A program made the translations under genes and the position numbers. Source: Chryseobacterium defluvii (lineage in GTDB: Bacteria; Bacteroidota; Bacteroidia; Flavobacteriales; Weeksellaceae). Taken from it: a DNA stretch of 64,000 nt. Below the pieces are notes generated by a model that worked only from the letters and a program-made list of their open reading frames with translations, did not search any database and was not told the DNA's origin. The stretch spans positions 744,001 to 808,000 of the forward strand of contig NZ_RBXB01000001.1 of NCBI RefSeq assembly GCF_003634775.1, read 5' to 3'. The number at the start of each line of letters is the position of its first letter. Positions within the stretch are counted from its first letter, which is position 1. Below are positions 34,744 to 42,868 of the stretch, piece after piece.

Positions 34744-34915
34744 AAGGCAGGTCTCCTGACTTGTACCCTCTTTATTTCCTTCCCATGCATTGCACAGTGG
34801 ATTCATAATAAAGATCTCGGTTACTTACAGTTGCGCGACAGTTCGTGATTTTCACACGATTCCCTTTTAAGCTGCAGTTAAGCAGTACCAGTTTCTTGGT
34901 GAATAAGTTTTACAC
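34744..34915 (-). ncRNA. cobalamin riboswitch (orphan)
   Basis: Read on the minus strand this 339-bp gene-free stretch (34619-34957) holds the conserved B12-box series in order: TTAAAAGGGAA, GTGAAAATCAC, CTGTCGCGCAACTGT, CCACTGTGCAATG, GGGAAGG, and the end GTCAGGAGACCTGCC followed by TTTTT. These are the core segments of adenosylcobalamin riboswitches. The only downstream gene on this strand is an acyl-CoA thioesterase 125 nt away; no btuB, cobalamin-synthesis or B12-enzyme gene is near. An ATG-started 10-codon frame (MDVQGFLFLL) lies in between. It looks like a riboswitch that lost its target, or one that regulates an unexpected gene. Confidence 0.88.
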
Positions 34916-34957
34916 TTTTCAGTGACAAAAATAAGGATAATCTTGAGAATTCCTATA

Positions 34958-35776
34958 TTATTCAGGATTTTTAAAAATAATCTGGCTTACAGCCCTTCCT
35001 TCCTTGATGGTCCAGAGTGTTGTATACCTGTTTTCGCCGGAACCGTTGATCATGTAAAGGAAAATATGATCATTATCGAGAGCGGTTACTGCAATATTAT
35101 TGAAATCCATAGTAGGCTGGAACATATTTTTGACGGCATCTCTCACGAATACTGAACCTCTTCCCGGTTGTTGTACGCGTATAGATTTGATTTCAGTTAA
35201 GTCTTCGGGAAGCTCTTTGCCCACTCCCCATGATTTTACTTTATCAATTGTAATGATATTTCCATCGGCATCTTTTTCCTGCTTTTTGATTTTCGCATAG
35301 GACGGATAAATATCGATGATTACCTTAGTCCTTTGATTTCCCGGGATTTTCGGATTAGTATCATCCGTGAAAATTAAAGATTTCCCGTTTTTTGACTTGG
35401 ATGGAGTGAATTTTGGTAATTGGTCAATGAATGCAATACGTTCCTTATTCACCATTCCTTCTTTGTTAAGGCTGTCGTATCTTACAAAAGGTTTTTCTAT
35501 TTCAGGTTTTTCAGGATATTGTATCCATATCCATTCTGTTTCTCCGGGAGCAGGCTTTACATAGACAAATACATCACCGGTTTTCATACGGATTTTATCA
35601 ATGATTTTCCTGTAGTCATCCTTGTGTACACGTACCATTGCATAACCTTCCTGAGCTTTTACCACTCCAAAAGGGACTTTATTTTGTCCATTAACAAAAA
35701 CTAAAGAAAAAATACTGAACAGAAAGATATACAACGTCTTGCTTTCGGAAACCATCATGAAAATTTTAATTTTCAA
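34958..35776 (-). CDS. secreted protein of unknown function
   Basis: The 272-aa product has a signal peptide (TLYIFLFSIFSLVFVNG) and a soluble body with KVIIDIYPSYAKIKK and a C-terminal DNDHIFLYMINGSGENRYTTLWTIKEGRAVSQIIF. I do not recognise a family. The last part reads like a beta-propeller or lipocalin-like strand pattern, but this is weak. It is a single gene ahead of the riboswitch; the first ATG at 35776 is used, with a second in-frame ATG seven residues later. Confidence 0.7.
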   Translation of the reverse strand: MKIKIFMMVSESKTLYIFLFSIFSLVFVNGQNKVPFGVVKAQEGYAMVRVHKDDYRKIIDKIRMKTGDVFVYVKPAPGETEWIWIQYPEKPEIEKPFVRYDSLNKEGMVNKERIAFIDQLPKFTPSKSKNGKSLIFTDDTNPKIPGNQRTKVIIDIYPSYAKIKKQEKDADGNIITIDKVKSWGVGKELPEDLTEIKSIRVQQPGRGSVFVRDAVKNMFQPTMDFNNIAVTALDNDHIFLYMINGSGENRYTTLWTIKEGRAVSQIIFKNPE

Positions 35777-35861
35777 ATATATAAATTAAATACTTCGCAA
35801 TACATAATTATATTGTTGCATTATATGAAAATCTTTAATGTGGCTTAATGAATTATTTTTT

Positions 35862-35869
35862 TAAATTTG
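35862..35869 (+). promoter_or_regulatory. putative -7 element for the FN3/GEVED gene
   Basis: TAAATTTG matches TAnnTTTG exactly. It implies a long 5' leader of about 140 nt before the start. Confidence 0.3.
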
Positions 35870-36014
35870 CTATATCAAAAAAATTAAAACTTTTCTGATT
35901 GTCTGTTTACAATCTAAATCATTATTTTATAATATGATTCAGACCTTTTCTTTTTTCTATAAAAAGAGCTATTGGGCAAGTAAAACTGACAATCAATAAA
36001 CTTTAAACCTAATC

Positions 36015-37076
36015 ATGATGAAAAAAAAGTTCTTTCTCTTATTATTTTTATTAATAATTTCATTTTATAAAAGTAATAATTTAAGTGATATATACTTATT
36101 GCCACCTTCAAATATTAAAGTTACGAATATAACTCCTACTTCGGCAACTGTATCATGGGATCCTGTTTTTGGAACAGGATATGTTGTATCTTATAATATA
36201 GTTGGAAATCCAGGCTCTGGAGGAACTAATTACACCTCAAACTCATCTATAACAATTACAGGTCTTACACAATGTAAAAACTATGAGGTAACAGTAAGTA
36301 ATGCCCAAGCTGGAGCTGGGCCTTCTGCTGCTGTTTTTTTTACGACTTCTATGTTGTATTGTATGGATAATTCTATTACACCAGCTACTCCCAATATATA
36401 TATATCAAATGTTACCGTAAATGCAACAGGTTTACCCGTTATGGTGAGTAATTCAACAGCTACTTCTTATTTTACAAACTATCGTACAGATCCTATGCGT
36501 AAAGTAAAATTAGCAATAGGAAATACCAATAATACCATTTCAATAACTAAAGCAGGATCTTACATAAATACTCCGACAACTTTGAAAGTTTGGATTGATT
36601 ATAATGGGGATAGGAGTTTTGATTCTTCTAGTGGCGAGCTAATATTCAACTCAATTAATGATACAAATCCCACAATCACTACCACTTTTGATATTCCTTC
36701 ACAGGTTTTTTTAGGACCATGTAAAGTAATAATGAGAGTTATTTCTTCTACATCACAATATATTGGTTCTTGTGGGGCTCCGGGCGAGATTGAAGATTAT
36801 GAAGTGGAATTTGTAGACCCTTCAAGTCTTATAGTTGAAGAAAATGAAAAAAATAATGAAATTATAGTATACCCTAATCCTTGTTCAGATGTTTTAAATA
36901 TTTTGGGAGTTTCCTCAGACACAGAATTTGAAATATATAATATAGCTGGACAAAAGATAAGCAAAGGACAGATTTTAGATTACAAAGTTAATGTTCACAA
37001 TTTGATAAAAGGAACATATTTTATTCAAATTAATGACAAGAAAAATACTACTCGATTAAAGTTTATTAAGAATTAA
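36015..37076 (+). CDS. surface protein: FN3, GEVED and type IX sorting domains
   Basis: The 353-aa protein has a signal peptide (FFLLLFLLIISFYKS). A fibronectin type III domain (residues 30-115) follows: PPSNIKVTNITPTSATVSWDP to YEVTVSNAQ. A GEVED-type domain ends with GAPGEIEDYEVEF. A 75-residue C-terminal domain with VYPNPCSDVLNI and GTYFIQINDKKNTTRLKFIKN is a type A T9SS signal. It should be exported to the cell surface by the type IX system. No protease or hydrolase domain is visible; it is probably adhesive or binding. Confidence 0.9.
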   Translation: MMKKKFFLLLFLLIISFYKSNNLSDIYLLPPSNIKVTNITPTSATVSWDPVFGTGYVVSYNIVGNPGSGGTNYTSNSSITITGLTQCKNYEVTVSNAQAGAGPSAAVFFTTSMLYCMDNSITPATPNIYISNVTVNATGLPVMVSNSTATSYFTNYRTDPMRKVKLAIGNTNNTISITKAGSYINTPTTLKVWIDYNGDRSFDSSSGELIFNSINDTNPTITTTFDIPSQVFLGPCKVIMRVISSTSQYIGSCGAPGEIEDYEVEFVDPSSLIVEENEKNNEIIVYPNPCSDVLNILGVSSDTEFEIYNIAGQKISKGQILDYKVNVHNLIKGTYFIQINDKKNTTRLKFIKN

Positions 37077-37180
37077 AAAGAGGTTGTCTCAAAAACACCC
37101 TCTCTCGGACTCCTGTCTGATAAATTTTGACGTTTAGGGAATTCTTAGAGCATTAGTTTATCTTTTGAAACAACCTCTTT
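37077..37180. repeat. 104-bp element with 18-bp inverted termini
   Basis: AAAGAGGTTGTCTCAAAA at 37077-37094 and TTTTGAAACAACCTCTTT at 37163-37180 are inverted repeats matching at 17 of 18 positions. They lie between the convergent FN3 and ABC genes and begin directly after the FN3 stop. AATTAA is found on both sides. It may be a small MITE-like relic or a bidirectional terminator with a long loop. Confidence 0.65.
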
Positions 37181-37190
37181 CAATTAATCA

Positions 37191-37850
37191 TTATGATGAA
37201 GGTAAATATTTTAAAAATTGTAGTTCTTTATCGTCTTTAATAAGCTTCAGATGAGTGTCAGACAGAAGATAAATATCATTGGAAATGGAAAGAACATAAT
37301 GATATTGGAGATCTGAAATAATGAATCCTTTCCGTTTCGACTGCTGCTGAATTAAAAACTTTACTTCTTCAATAAACTTAGGCGAAAGTCCATAAAATGG
37401 TTCATCCAGTAAAGAAAAATCCGAATTCGAATAAATAACTAAAAGTATTTCAATAAGTCGTTTTTCACCATGAGAAAGATTTTTGGCCGTTTCATTTAAA
37501 AAAGGCTGAATCAGGACTAATGAAAATAGTTCCTCTGCATTTTTTTTATCGCAAAATAAGCTGATTAAACTTTTAACCTTAGTGTTTTTGGGTAAAAAAG
37601 ATTGTTGGGGCAGGTAGGTAATTCTGTTTTTTCTGTCAAACAGGGTGTTGAGAATACTATGATCAAATCGTATAAATTGGGTGTCACCCTTTACAGTTCC
37701 AAATATAATTTGAAGTAAAGTAGATTTACCTTCGCCGTTTCTTCCCAGAAGCCCGGTAATTTTTCCTGTTTCACAGCTTAAGTAAATATCCTGTAAAATT
37801 TTCTTTGAGCCAAAAGATTTCGTAACACTATCTATATGCAACCTGCTCAT
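37191..37850 (-). CDS. ABC transporter ATP-binding protein
   Basis: The 219-aa protein has Walker A GLLGRNGEGKSTLLQ, ABC signature LSHGEKR and Walker B FSLLDEPFYGL, with all catalytic residues expected. It has an unusually short form. The likely partner is the 95-aa membrane protein encoded 31 bp upstream on the same strand. The substrate is unknown. Confidence 0.9.
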   Translation of the reverse strand: MSRLHIDSVTKSFGSKKILQDIYLSCETGKITGLLGRNGEGKSTLLQIIFGTVKGDTQFIRFDHSILNTLFDRKNRITYLPQQSFLPKNTKVKSLISLFCDKKNAEELFSLVLIQPFLNETAKNLSHGEKRLIEILLVIYSNSDFSLLDEPFYGLSPKFIEEVKFLIQQQSKRKGFIISDLQYHYVLSISNDIYLLSDTHLKLIKDDKELQFLKYLPSS

Positions 37851-37881
37851 AAGAATACTGTTGTAAATTTAACGATGAGAC

Positions 37882-38169
37882 TTATTGCCAAAGTAAGATC
37901 CACAAAAATGTTTTCGAAAATCCAAAATTCGCATAAAAATAGTATTCATTTTTATACCTTAGCTCATAGATAAAATACTGGAAAGTTGGAAAGATCAAGA
38001 AAAAACATAGTCCGAAATTATGATATGAAAAACCTGTTAGAGAAGCTGCCAGTAAAGAAAATAAAACAGCAGGAATCAGCAGTTTTATATAAAATATTCC
38101 AAGAATTTTAAAAATCATCTTCATTTTAATATTACCCACTGTTTTTTCATAATATTTCGAAGTTTCCAA
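37882..38169 (-). CDS. small membrane protein next to the ABC ATPase
   Basis: The 95-aa protein has two to three hydrophobic segments (residues 21-46, 51-68 and the last 12), beginning METSKYYEKTVGNIKMKMI. It is too short for a normal ABC permease; it may be a minimal permease or a truncated one. No continuation of the reading frame is visible beyond its stop at 37882. It belongs with the ATPase gene downstream. Confidence 0.6.
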   Translation of the reverse strand: METSKYYEKTVGNIKMKMIFKILGIFYIKLLIPAVLFSLLAASLTGFSYHNFGLCFFLIFPTFQYFIYELRYKNEYYFYANFGFSKTFLWILLWQ

Positions 38170-38274
38170 ATATAATCCTTATAAAATTATTCAAGAACCA
38201 TATCCATAACTTATAAACTTTGACACATCAAAACAAATTTTTATTTTTCTACAGTCATTTTATATAGCAGCTAA

Positions 38275-40422
38275 TTAAATCCTTTCCAGCTCATCCGCAT
38301 CAATTGTCGTCTTGAAAGTCCCATAGTTCACAATCACCTTATTCTTGGAAATCTTTTCAATGGTTCCTACACTTGTACTTCCGGAAATACGGACGCGCTG
38401 TCCTACTTTCATCCAAAGAGCGCGGTCAGTTTTACGTTTTTCTTCCAGTTTTTCGTTGGTTTCCGCTATTTTTTCAATGACTTCCTCCTTCTTCAGCTGT
38501 TGGGTGATTTTTCTTTTAACCACCTGAAGGCGCTTCGTTTCATCCTTATCAGCTCCGATTTTTCTGAACTTTTCCTGCTCCAGTAACTTTACGAAATCCT
38601 TCACCACATCCTTTCGTGATTTTCCTTTCGTATAGCTGTCAATAAAGGCTTCGATCTTGTTTCCAAACTGAAGTTTTCGATGTTCTTCCTCATACAATTT
38701 CTGGAAATTATACAGCTTTTGCTGAAGCTGGTCATTCAGTTTTTGAAGGTTGTCGCGTTTATCTTCAACAGATTCTTTTCTTTCCGCAAGATCGGATTTC
38801 AGTTTTTCCACCTCAAACTTTTCCTGCTGAAGCTTTACAATGGTTTTATCAAGATTCACAATATCATGTTCCACTTTTTTCTTGGCAGAATGAATAATAA
38901 ATCTTGGAATTTTATTCTTTTCAGCCACCTCAAATGTAAATGAACTTCCGGCTTGTCCCACTTCCAGCTTATACATCGGTTCCAGAGTCTCTTCATTAAA
39001 AAGCATTGCCGCATTCTGAGCATTTGGAAGCTGTTCTACAACAAGCTTGATATTGGTATAGTGCGTTGTAATGATCGCAAAGCTCTTTTTGTCATAAAAA
39101 AACTCAAGGAAGCTTTCTGCTAAAGCCCCTCCTAACTCAGGATCAGAACCGGTACCGAACTCGTCGATCAGTAAAAGCGTATTCGCATCAGCCTCACGGA
39201 TGATTCCGGACATTTTCTTAAGCCTTGATGAATACGTTGACAGATGATTCTCAATAGACTGATTGTCTCCGATATCCGTCATGATCTTCTCAAAGAAAAA
39301 CATTTCGGATTTCGGATGAACAGGAACTAAGATTCCACTCTGGATCATCAGCTGAAGGAGTCCGACTGTTTTCAAGGTGATCGATTTTCCACCCGCATTC
39401 GGTCCGGAAATACAGATAATTCTATTATGCTCCGTGAACGTCAGCGTCTGAGGGAAAATAGTTTTGTTTTCCACTTTATTCCTTAAAAACAATAAAGGAT
39501 GGAAAGCATCTTTTAGCCTTAACGTTTTATGGCGGTTGATTTTAGGTAAAACTCCATTGATCAGCTCTGCGAACTTCGCTTTAGCTCTTGTTAAATCAAG
39601 ATCAAAAATATACTTCTGATATCTCCAAAGCTGAGGTTGGAATTCCGATAACTCAGCGGTAAGCTGTCTTAAAATTTTATCAATTTCCTTTTTCTCTTCC
39701 TCTTCATTTTCACGAAGCTTGAAATAATGCTTCACCACAGAATCCGGTTGGATATAAGTAATGGAACCTGTTTTTGAAAGCCCTAAAACTCTTCCGGGAA
39801 CTCTTTTTTTGAATCCTGATTTTACCGCTAAAACTCTTTGATCATCAATAATCGTTTCGCGAATATCATCCAAAAATTCACTTTGCCCGTAATTGAACAA
39901 TGCCCGGTTGAAATTTTCCTGGATTGCTTTTTTCGCAACCTGTATTTCCGCTCTTATTCCTTTTAAAATGGGAGAAGCCTCACTTTTTACTTCCCCGAAG
40001 CGGTTAAAGACTTTATCTACTTTATCAATAATTTCTTTTCTGAACTCCAAAACAGAGGCGTCTTCCATCAAGGTAGGGAAGGTTTCCGGCATCGTTGGGA
40101 AAAACTTTTGTAGCTTTCCGATTTGCTCTGTGATGGTTTTTATTTTGATGAAGGCATTGTTTTCCAGTCGGAAATTTTCGATCAGCATTAATTTCAATTC
40201 ACTTTCAATATCTTCATACTCATCAAACGGAATGGCATTTGAACTTTCAAAACTCGATAAATATTCCGATGTTTTTTTCAAAGAAAGTTCCGCCTCGTCA
40301 ATTTCCATTGGACGAAGTTGAAGAATTTGTTCTCTCGTTTTCGGAGAATACGCAAAGGGAGAAATTTCCGCCAGTAATTGCGGAAACTCTAATTCGTTTA
40401 AATCTTCTTTATTTATATACAC
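38275..40422 (-). CDS. mutS2: MutS2-type ATPase lacking an Smr domain
   Basis: The 715-aa protein has the MutS-family ATPase: Walker A SGPNAGGKSITLK, Walker B LLLIDEFGTGSDP and the signature STYSSRLKK. A long coiled coil (residues 515-680, rich in Lys, Glu and Gln) follows. The C-terminus ends in a KOW/Tudor-like segment (VGQRVRISGSTSVGTIEKISKN). The Smr nuclease domain that ends many MutS2 proteins is missing, so it may bind branched DNA or stalled, collided ribosomes rather than cut DNA. The N-terminal mismatch-binding domain of MutS is absent. Confidence 0.92.
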   Translation of the reverse strand: MYINKEDLNELEFPQLLAEISPFAYSPKTREQILQLRPMEIDEAELSLKKTSEYLSSFESSNAIPFDEYEDIESELKLMLIENFRLENNAFIKIKTITEQIGKLQKFFPTMPETFPTLMEDASVLEFRKEIIDKVDKVFNRFGEVKSEASPILKGIRAEIQVAKKAIQENFNRALFNYGQSEFLDDIRETIIDDQRVLAVKSGFKKRVPGRVLGLSKTGSITYIQPDSVVKHYFKLRENEEEEKKEIDKILRQLTAELSEFQPQLWRYQKYIFDLDLTRAKAKFAELINGVLPKINRHKTLRLKDAFHPLLFLRNKVENKTIFPQTLTFTEHNRIICISGPNAGGKSITLKTVGLLQLMIQSGILVPVHPKSEMFFFEKIMTDIGDNQSIENHLSTYSSRLKKMSGIIREADANTLLLIDEFGTGSDPELGGALAESFLEFFYDKKSFAIITTHYTNIKLVVEQLPNAQNAAMLFNEETLEPMYKLEVGQAGSSFTFEVAEKNKIPRFIIHSAKKKVEHDIVNLDKTIVKLQQEKFEVEKLKSDLAERKESVEDKRDNLQKLNDQLQQKLYNFQKLYEEEHRKLQFGNKIEAFIDSYTKGKSRKDVVKDFVKLLEQEKFRKIGADKDETKRLQVVKRKITQQLKKEEVIEKIAETNEKLEEKRKTDRALWMKVGQRVRISGSTSVGTIEKISKNKVIVNYGTFKTTIDADELERI

Positions 40423-40531
40423 ACTGCAAATTTAGTGAGAAAATGTTAATTTGCTAATGTGGTCATTTGAAAATGAGTTAATTTGAAGATTCGAGAGTAT
40501 TGAAATGAGAAGGTTTTATTACATTTGAAAT

Positions 40532-41044
40532 ATGAAACTGCAAACCGAACGATTACTTTTAAAAGAAATCAATGAAAACCATGTTGAAGATATCCTGCGA
40601 ATCCGGAGTAATGAGATCATCAACCAATTTGTACACAGAAATCTACCTAAAAATAACTACGATGCGTTGGAATTTATTTTAACGATCAAGAAAAGAACGG
40701 AGAATAACCAGACTTTCTATTGGGGGATTTCTTTAAAAGATCAACCGGGTCTTATCGGAACAATCTGTCTCTGGAATTTCTCTGAAGACAGAACCGTTGC
40801 GGAAGTTGGGTATGAACTGCTACCTGAGTACCACAGAAAGGGAATCATGTCCGAAGCATTGGCTGCGATTGTAAATTTCAGCTTTAATGATTTACATTTG
40901 CAGGAGATTTTAGCAATCACAGATAAGTTGAATGAAAACTCAAAGCTACTTCTTTTGAAACATCATTTTCAGCTGGAAGAGGGAAGAAAAGATGAAGGGT
41001 TTCCGGATAATCTTGTTTTTAGTTTAAAGAATTCATCAATTTGA
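40532..41044 (+). CDS. GNAT family N-acetyltransferase (RimJ/RimL type)
   Basis: The 170-aa protein reads LQTERLLLKEINENHVEDILRIRSNEI at the start and VGYELLPEYHRKGIMSEALAAIVNF in the acetyl-CoA loop region (RKGIMSEAL, motif A), as in RimJ/RimL and ribosomal-protein acetyltransferases. It transfers acetyl to a protein N-terminus or amine; the substrate is not indicated. It lies alone between mutS2 and ung. Confidence 0.85.
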   Translation: MKLQTERLLLKEINENHVEDILRIRSNEIINQFVHRNLPKNNYDALEFILTIKKRTENNQTFYWGISLKDQPGLIGTICLWNFSEDRTVAEVGYELLPEYHRKGIMSEALAAIVNFSFNDLHLQEILAITDKLNENSKLLLLKHHFQLEEGRKDEGFPDNLVFSLKNSSI

Positions 41045-41173
41045 TGTTCCAATTTTTAATTTATATTATTGCGTCAAGACAAGTACATCTTTGATTGCAA
41101 ATGGGAATGATCAATCATATCGTTTTATCAAAAGATAAAGTATGTGATTACAATAATCAATAAAATAAAATAA

Positions 41174-41815
41174 ATGACCTGGACAGAAGTTTTAGCTCCG
41201 ATAAAAAAAACAGAATATTTTACGACTCTGTGGGAAAAAGTAAAGCAGGAATATGTAACTACCAAAGTGTTTCCACCTAAAAGTCAGATTTTCAGAGCGT
41301 TGGAAATTACGCCTTTTGAAGATATTGAAGTCGTTATTATCGGTCAGGATCCCTATCATAATGACTATCAGGCGAATGGGTTGTGTTTTTCCGTTTCTGA
41401 GCAGGTGGCTGCGCCTCCTTCTCTTAAAAATATCTTCATTGAGCTGAAAGATGATCTTGGAGTCGTAAGGACCTCAAAAGAACTGGATGACTGGGGAAGA
41501 CAAGGTGTTCTTTTATTGAACGCCACTTTAACCGTTCGTGCCCATTCTCCGAATTCTCATAAGGATTTAGGCTGGGAAAAGTTTACGGATTTTATCATTA
41601 AAGAAATTTCTGATAAAAAAGAAAATGTGGTTTTTGTATTATGGGGAGCTTTTGCACAAAAAAAAGCCGAACTCATTGATCCGGCTAAACATTTTATCTT
41701 AAAATCAGCACACCCGTCACCCTTTTCCGTTCACAGAGGATTTTTCGGGAGTAAGCCTTTTTCAAAAATTAACGAATATCTTATTTCAAAAGGGAAGAAG
41801 CCTATCGTATGGTAG
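41174..41815 (+). CDS. ung: uracil-DNA glycosylase, family 1
   Basis: The 213-aa enzyme has the two hallmark motifs: VVIIGQDPYHNDYQANGLCFSV, where Asp in GQDPYH activates water, and the DNA-insertion loop HPSPFSVHRGFFGSKPFS, whose first His is catalytic. It removes uracil from DNA to start base excision repair. The length is usual for the family. The last 14 bp overlap the convergent lipoprotein gene. Confidence 0.96.
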   Translation: MTWTEVLAPIKKTEYFTTLWEKVKQEYVTTKVFPPKSQIFRALEITPFEDIEVVIIGQDPYHNDYQANGLCFSVSEQVAAPPSLKNIFIELKDDLGVVRTSKELDDWGRQGVLLLNATLTVRAHSPNSHKDLGWEKFTDFIIKEISDKKENVVFVLWGAFAQKKAELIDPAKHFILKSAHPSPFSVHRGFFGSKPFSKINEYLISKGKKPIVW

Positions 41816-42305
41816 GTTTTGGTCCGGTTTCTTTAATCCTGATCCCGATTTTATATTTTCCATTCAGTGCTTTCGCTCCGCCTTCTGCTGTTGGATAAGG
41901 AGTAATTTCAGCTAAGGAAATCGTATAACTATTGAATTCAGCGGAAGAGAATAAGTTTTTTCCTGCATCATCCATCGTTGCCAGGCGTAATGTTACAGGT
42001 CTAGTTGCTATTCCCATGACTTCAACTTCGGCAACGGCAGCTCCAGCCCAGATGCAATTGACTCCTTTCGGACAACGGCTGTCTTCGGAAACCTTTTTGA
42101 AGGTCACATTCATATCATATTCCTTCAGGAATTTATTTTCTCCTTCATTGAAATAAATGAGACTTCCTTCTTTACCCATGTTTTTTGTTTCTTTAGTATT
42201 GGTTACCACAGGAGCTTTTGTGGATGTTTTTGTTTCCTTTTGAGCATTGCAATTGGTTAATGTCAATACTCCCAGACTGAATATTATGGCTTTAAGTGTC
42301 ATCAT
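41802..42305 (-). CDS. small lipoprotein, conserved in Bacteroidota
   Basis: The 167-aa protein has a lipobox ending in LTLTNC (Cys19). The body carries DSRCPKGVNCIWAGAAVAEVEVMG, a Cys-x5-Cys pattern (CPKGVNC) with WAG that recurs in secreted Bacteroidota proteins. The two cysteines probably form a disulfide. The function is unknown. It lies 1 bp after the DUF456 gene on the same strand, so the two are cotranscribed. Confidence 0.72.
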   Translation of the reverse strand: MMTLKAIIFSLGVLTLTNCNAQKETKTSTKAPVVTNTKETKNMGKEGSLIYFNEGENKFLKEYDMNVTFKKVSEDSRCPKGVNCIWAGAAVAEVEVMGIATRPVTLRLATMDDAGKNLFSSAEFNSYTISLAEITPYPTAEGGAKALNGKYKIGIRIKETGPKPTIR

Positions 42306-42306
42306 T

Positions 42307-42795
42307 TTAAATAATATTAAGCATATCTAATAGTACTACCAAAAACATTGCCACACCTACCACAAGACTGAATCCGGTTCCGTAAATGAAGCCTATCAAA
42401 GCCCCTTTAGTCGATTTAAGCGCCTTGTCCATATCTTTGCTGTCATGAAGCAATTCCCCTACGAATACCCCTGCAAACATTCCGATTAAAAAACCGATAG
42501 GAGGGAAAAACATTCCGATGATGGTTCCGATAATAGATCCGATACTTCCCCAACGTGTTCCACCGTATTTTCTATTGGTTTTCGCAGGAATTACATAATT
42601 AAGAACCGCAGATATAGCTGTAAGAATTCCAAAGATCCAGATATAGATCATAGATAAATCGGAATCGGTCCCGAATTTATAAATTAATAAACCGCAAAGG
42701 CTGAGAACCAGTCCCGGTAAAATAGGAAGAACAGTTCCTATAATTCCAAGTAACAGTAAAATAAGGCAGATAATATTAATCAATGCTATATCCAT
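42307..42795 (-). CDS. DUF456 domain membrane protein
   Basis: The 162-aa protein has three to four membrane helices with the DUF456 signatures LLLGIIGTVLPILPGLVLSLCGLLIY and GSIIGTIIGMFFPPIGFLIGMFAGVFVGEL. The ATG at 42795 is chosen; an upstream TTG would add seven residues (MQYKNYH) that do not look like a start region. Function is unknown. Confidence 0.85.
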   Translation of the reverse strand: MDIALINIICLILLLLGIIGTVLPILPGLVLSLCGLLIYKFGTDSDLSMIYIWIFGILTAISAVLNYVIPAKTNRKYGGTRWGSIGSIIGTIIGMFFPPIGFLIGMFAGVFVGELLHDSKDMDKALKSTKGALIGFIYGTGFSLVVGVAMFLVVLLDMLNII

Positions 42796-42819
42796 ATGGT
42801 AATTTTTATACTGCAAGAT

Positions 42820-42851
42820 AAAAAAAAGAGGCTTATGAAAAGCCCCTTTTA
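42820..42851 (-). terminator. intrinsic terminator after the carboxypeptidase-like lipoprotein gene
   Basis: On the minus strand the stem GGCTT/AAGCC in GGGGCTTTTCATAAGCCTC is followed by TTTTTTTT. Confidence 0.75.
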
Positions 42852-42868
42852 TAGTTGATATCCGAAAA

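Noticed and set aside
41802..41815. 14-bp overlap of ung with the convergent lipoprotein gene as an error in a gene end
   Set aside because: Both frames have complete motifs and normal lengths; short convergent overlaps are common.
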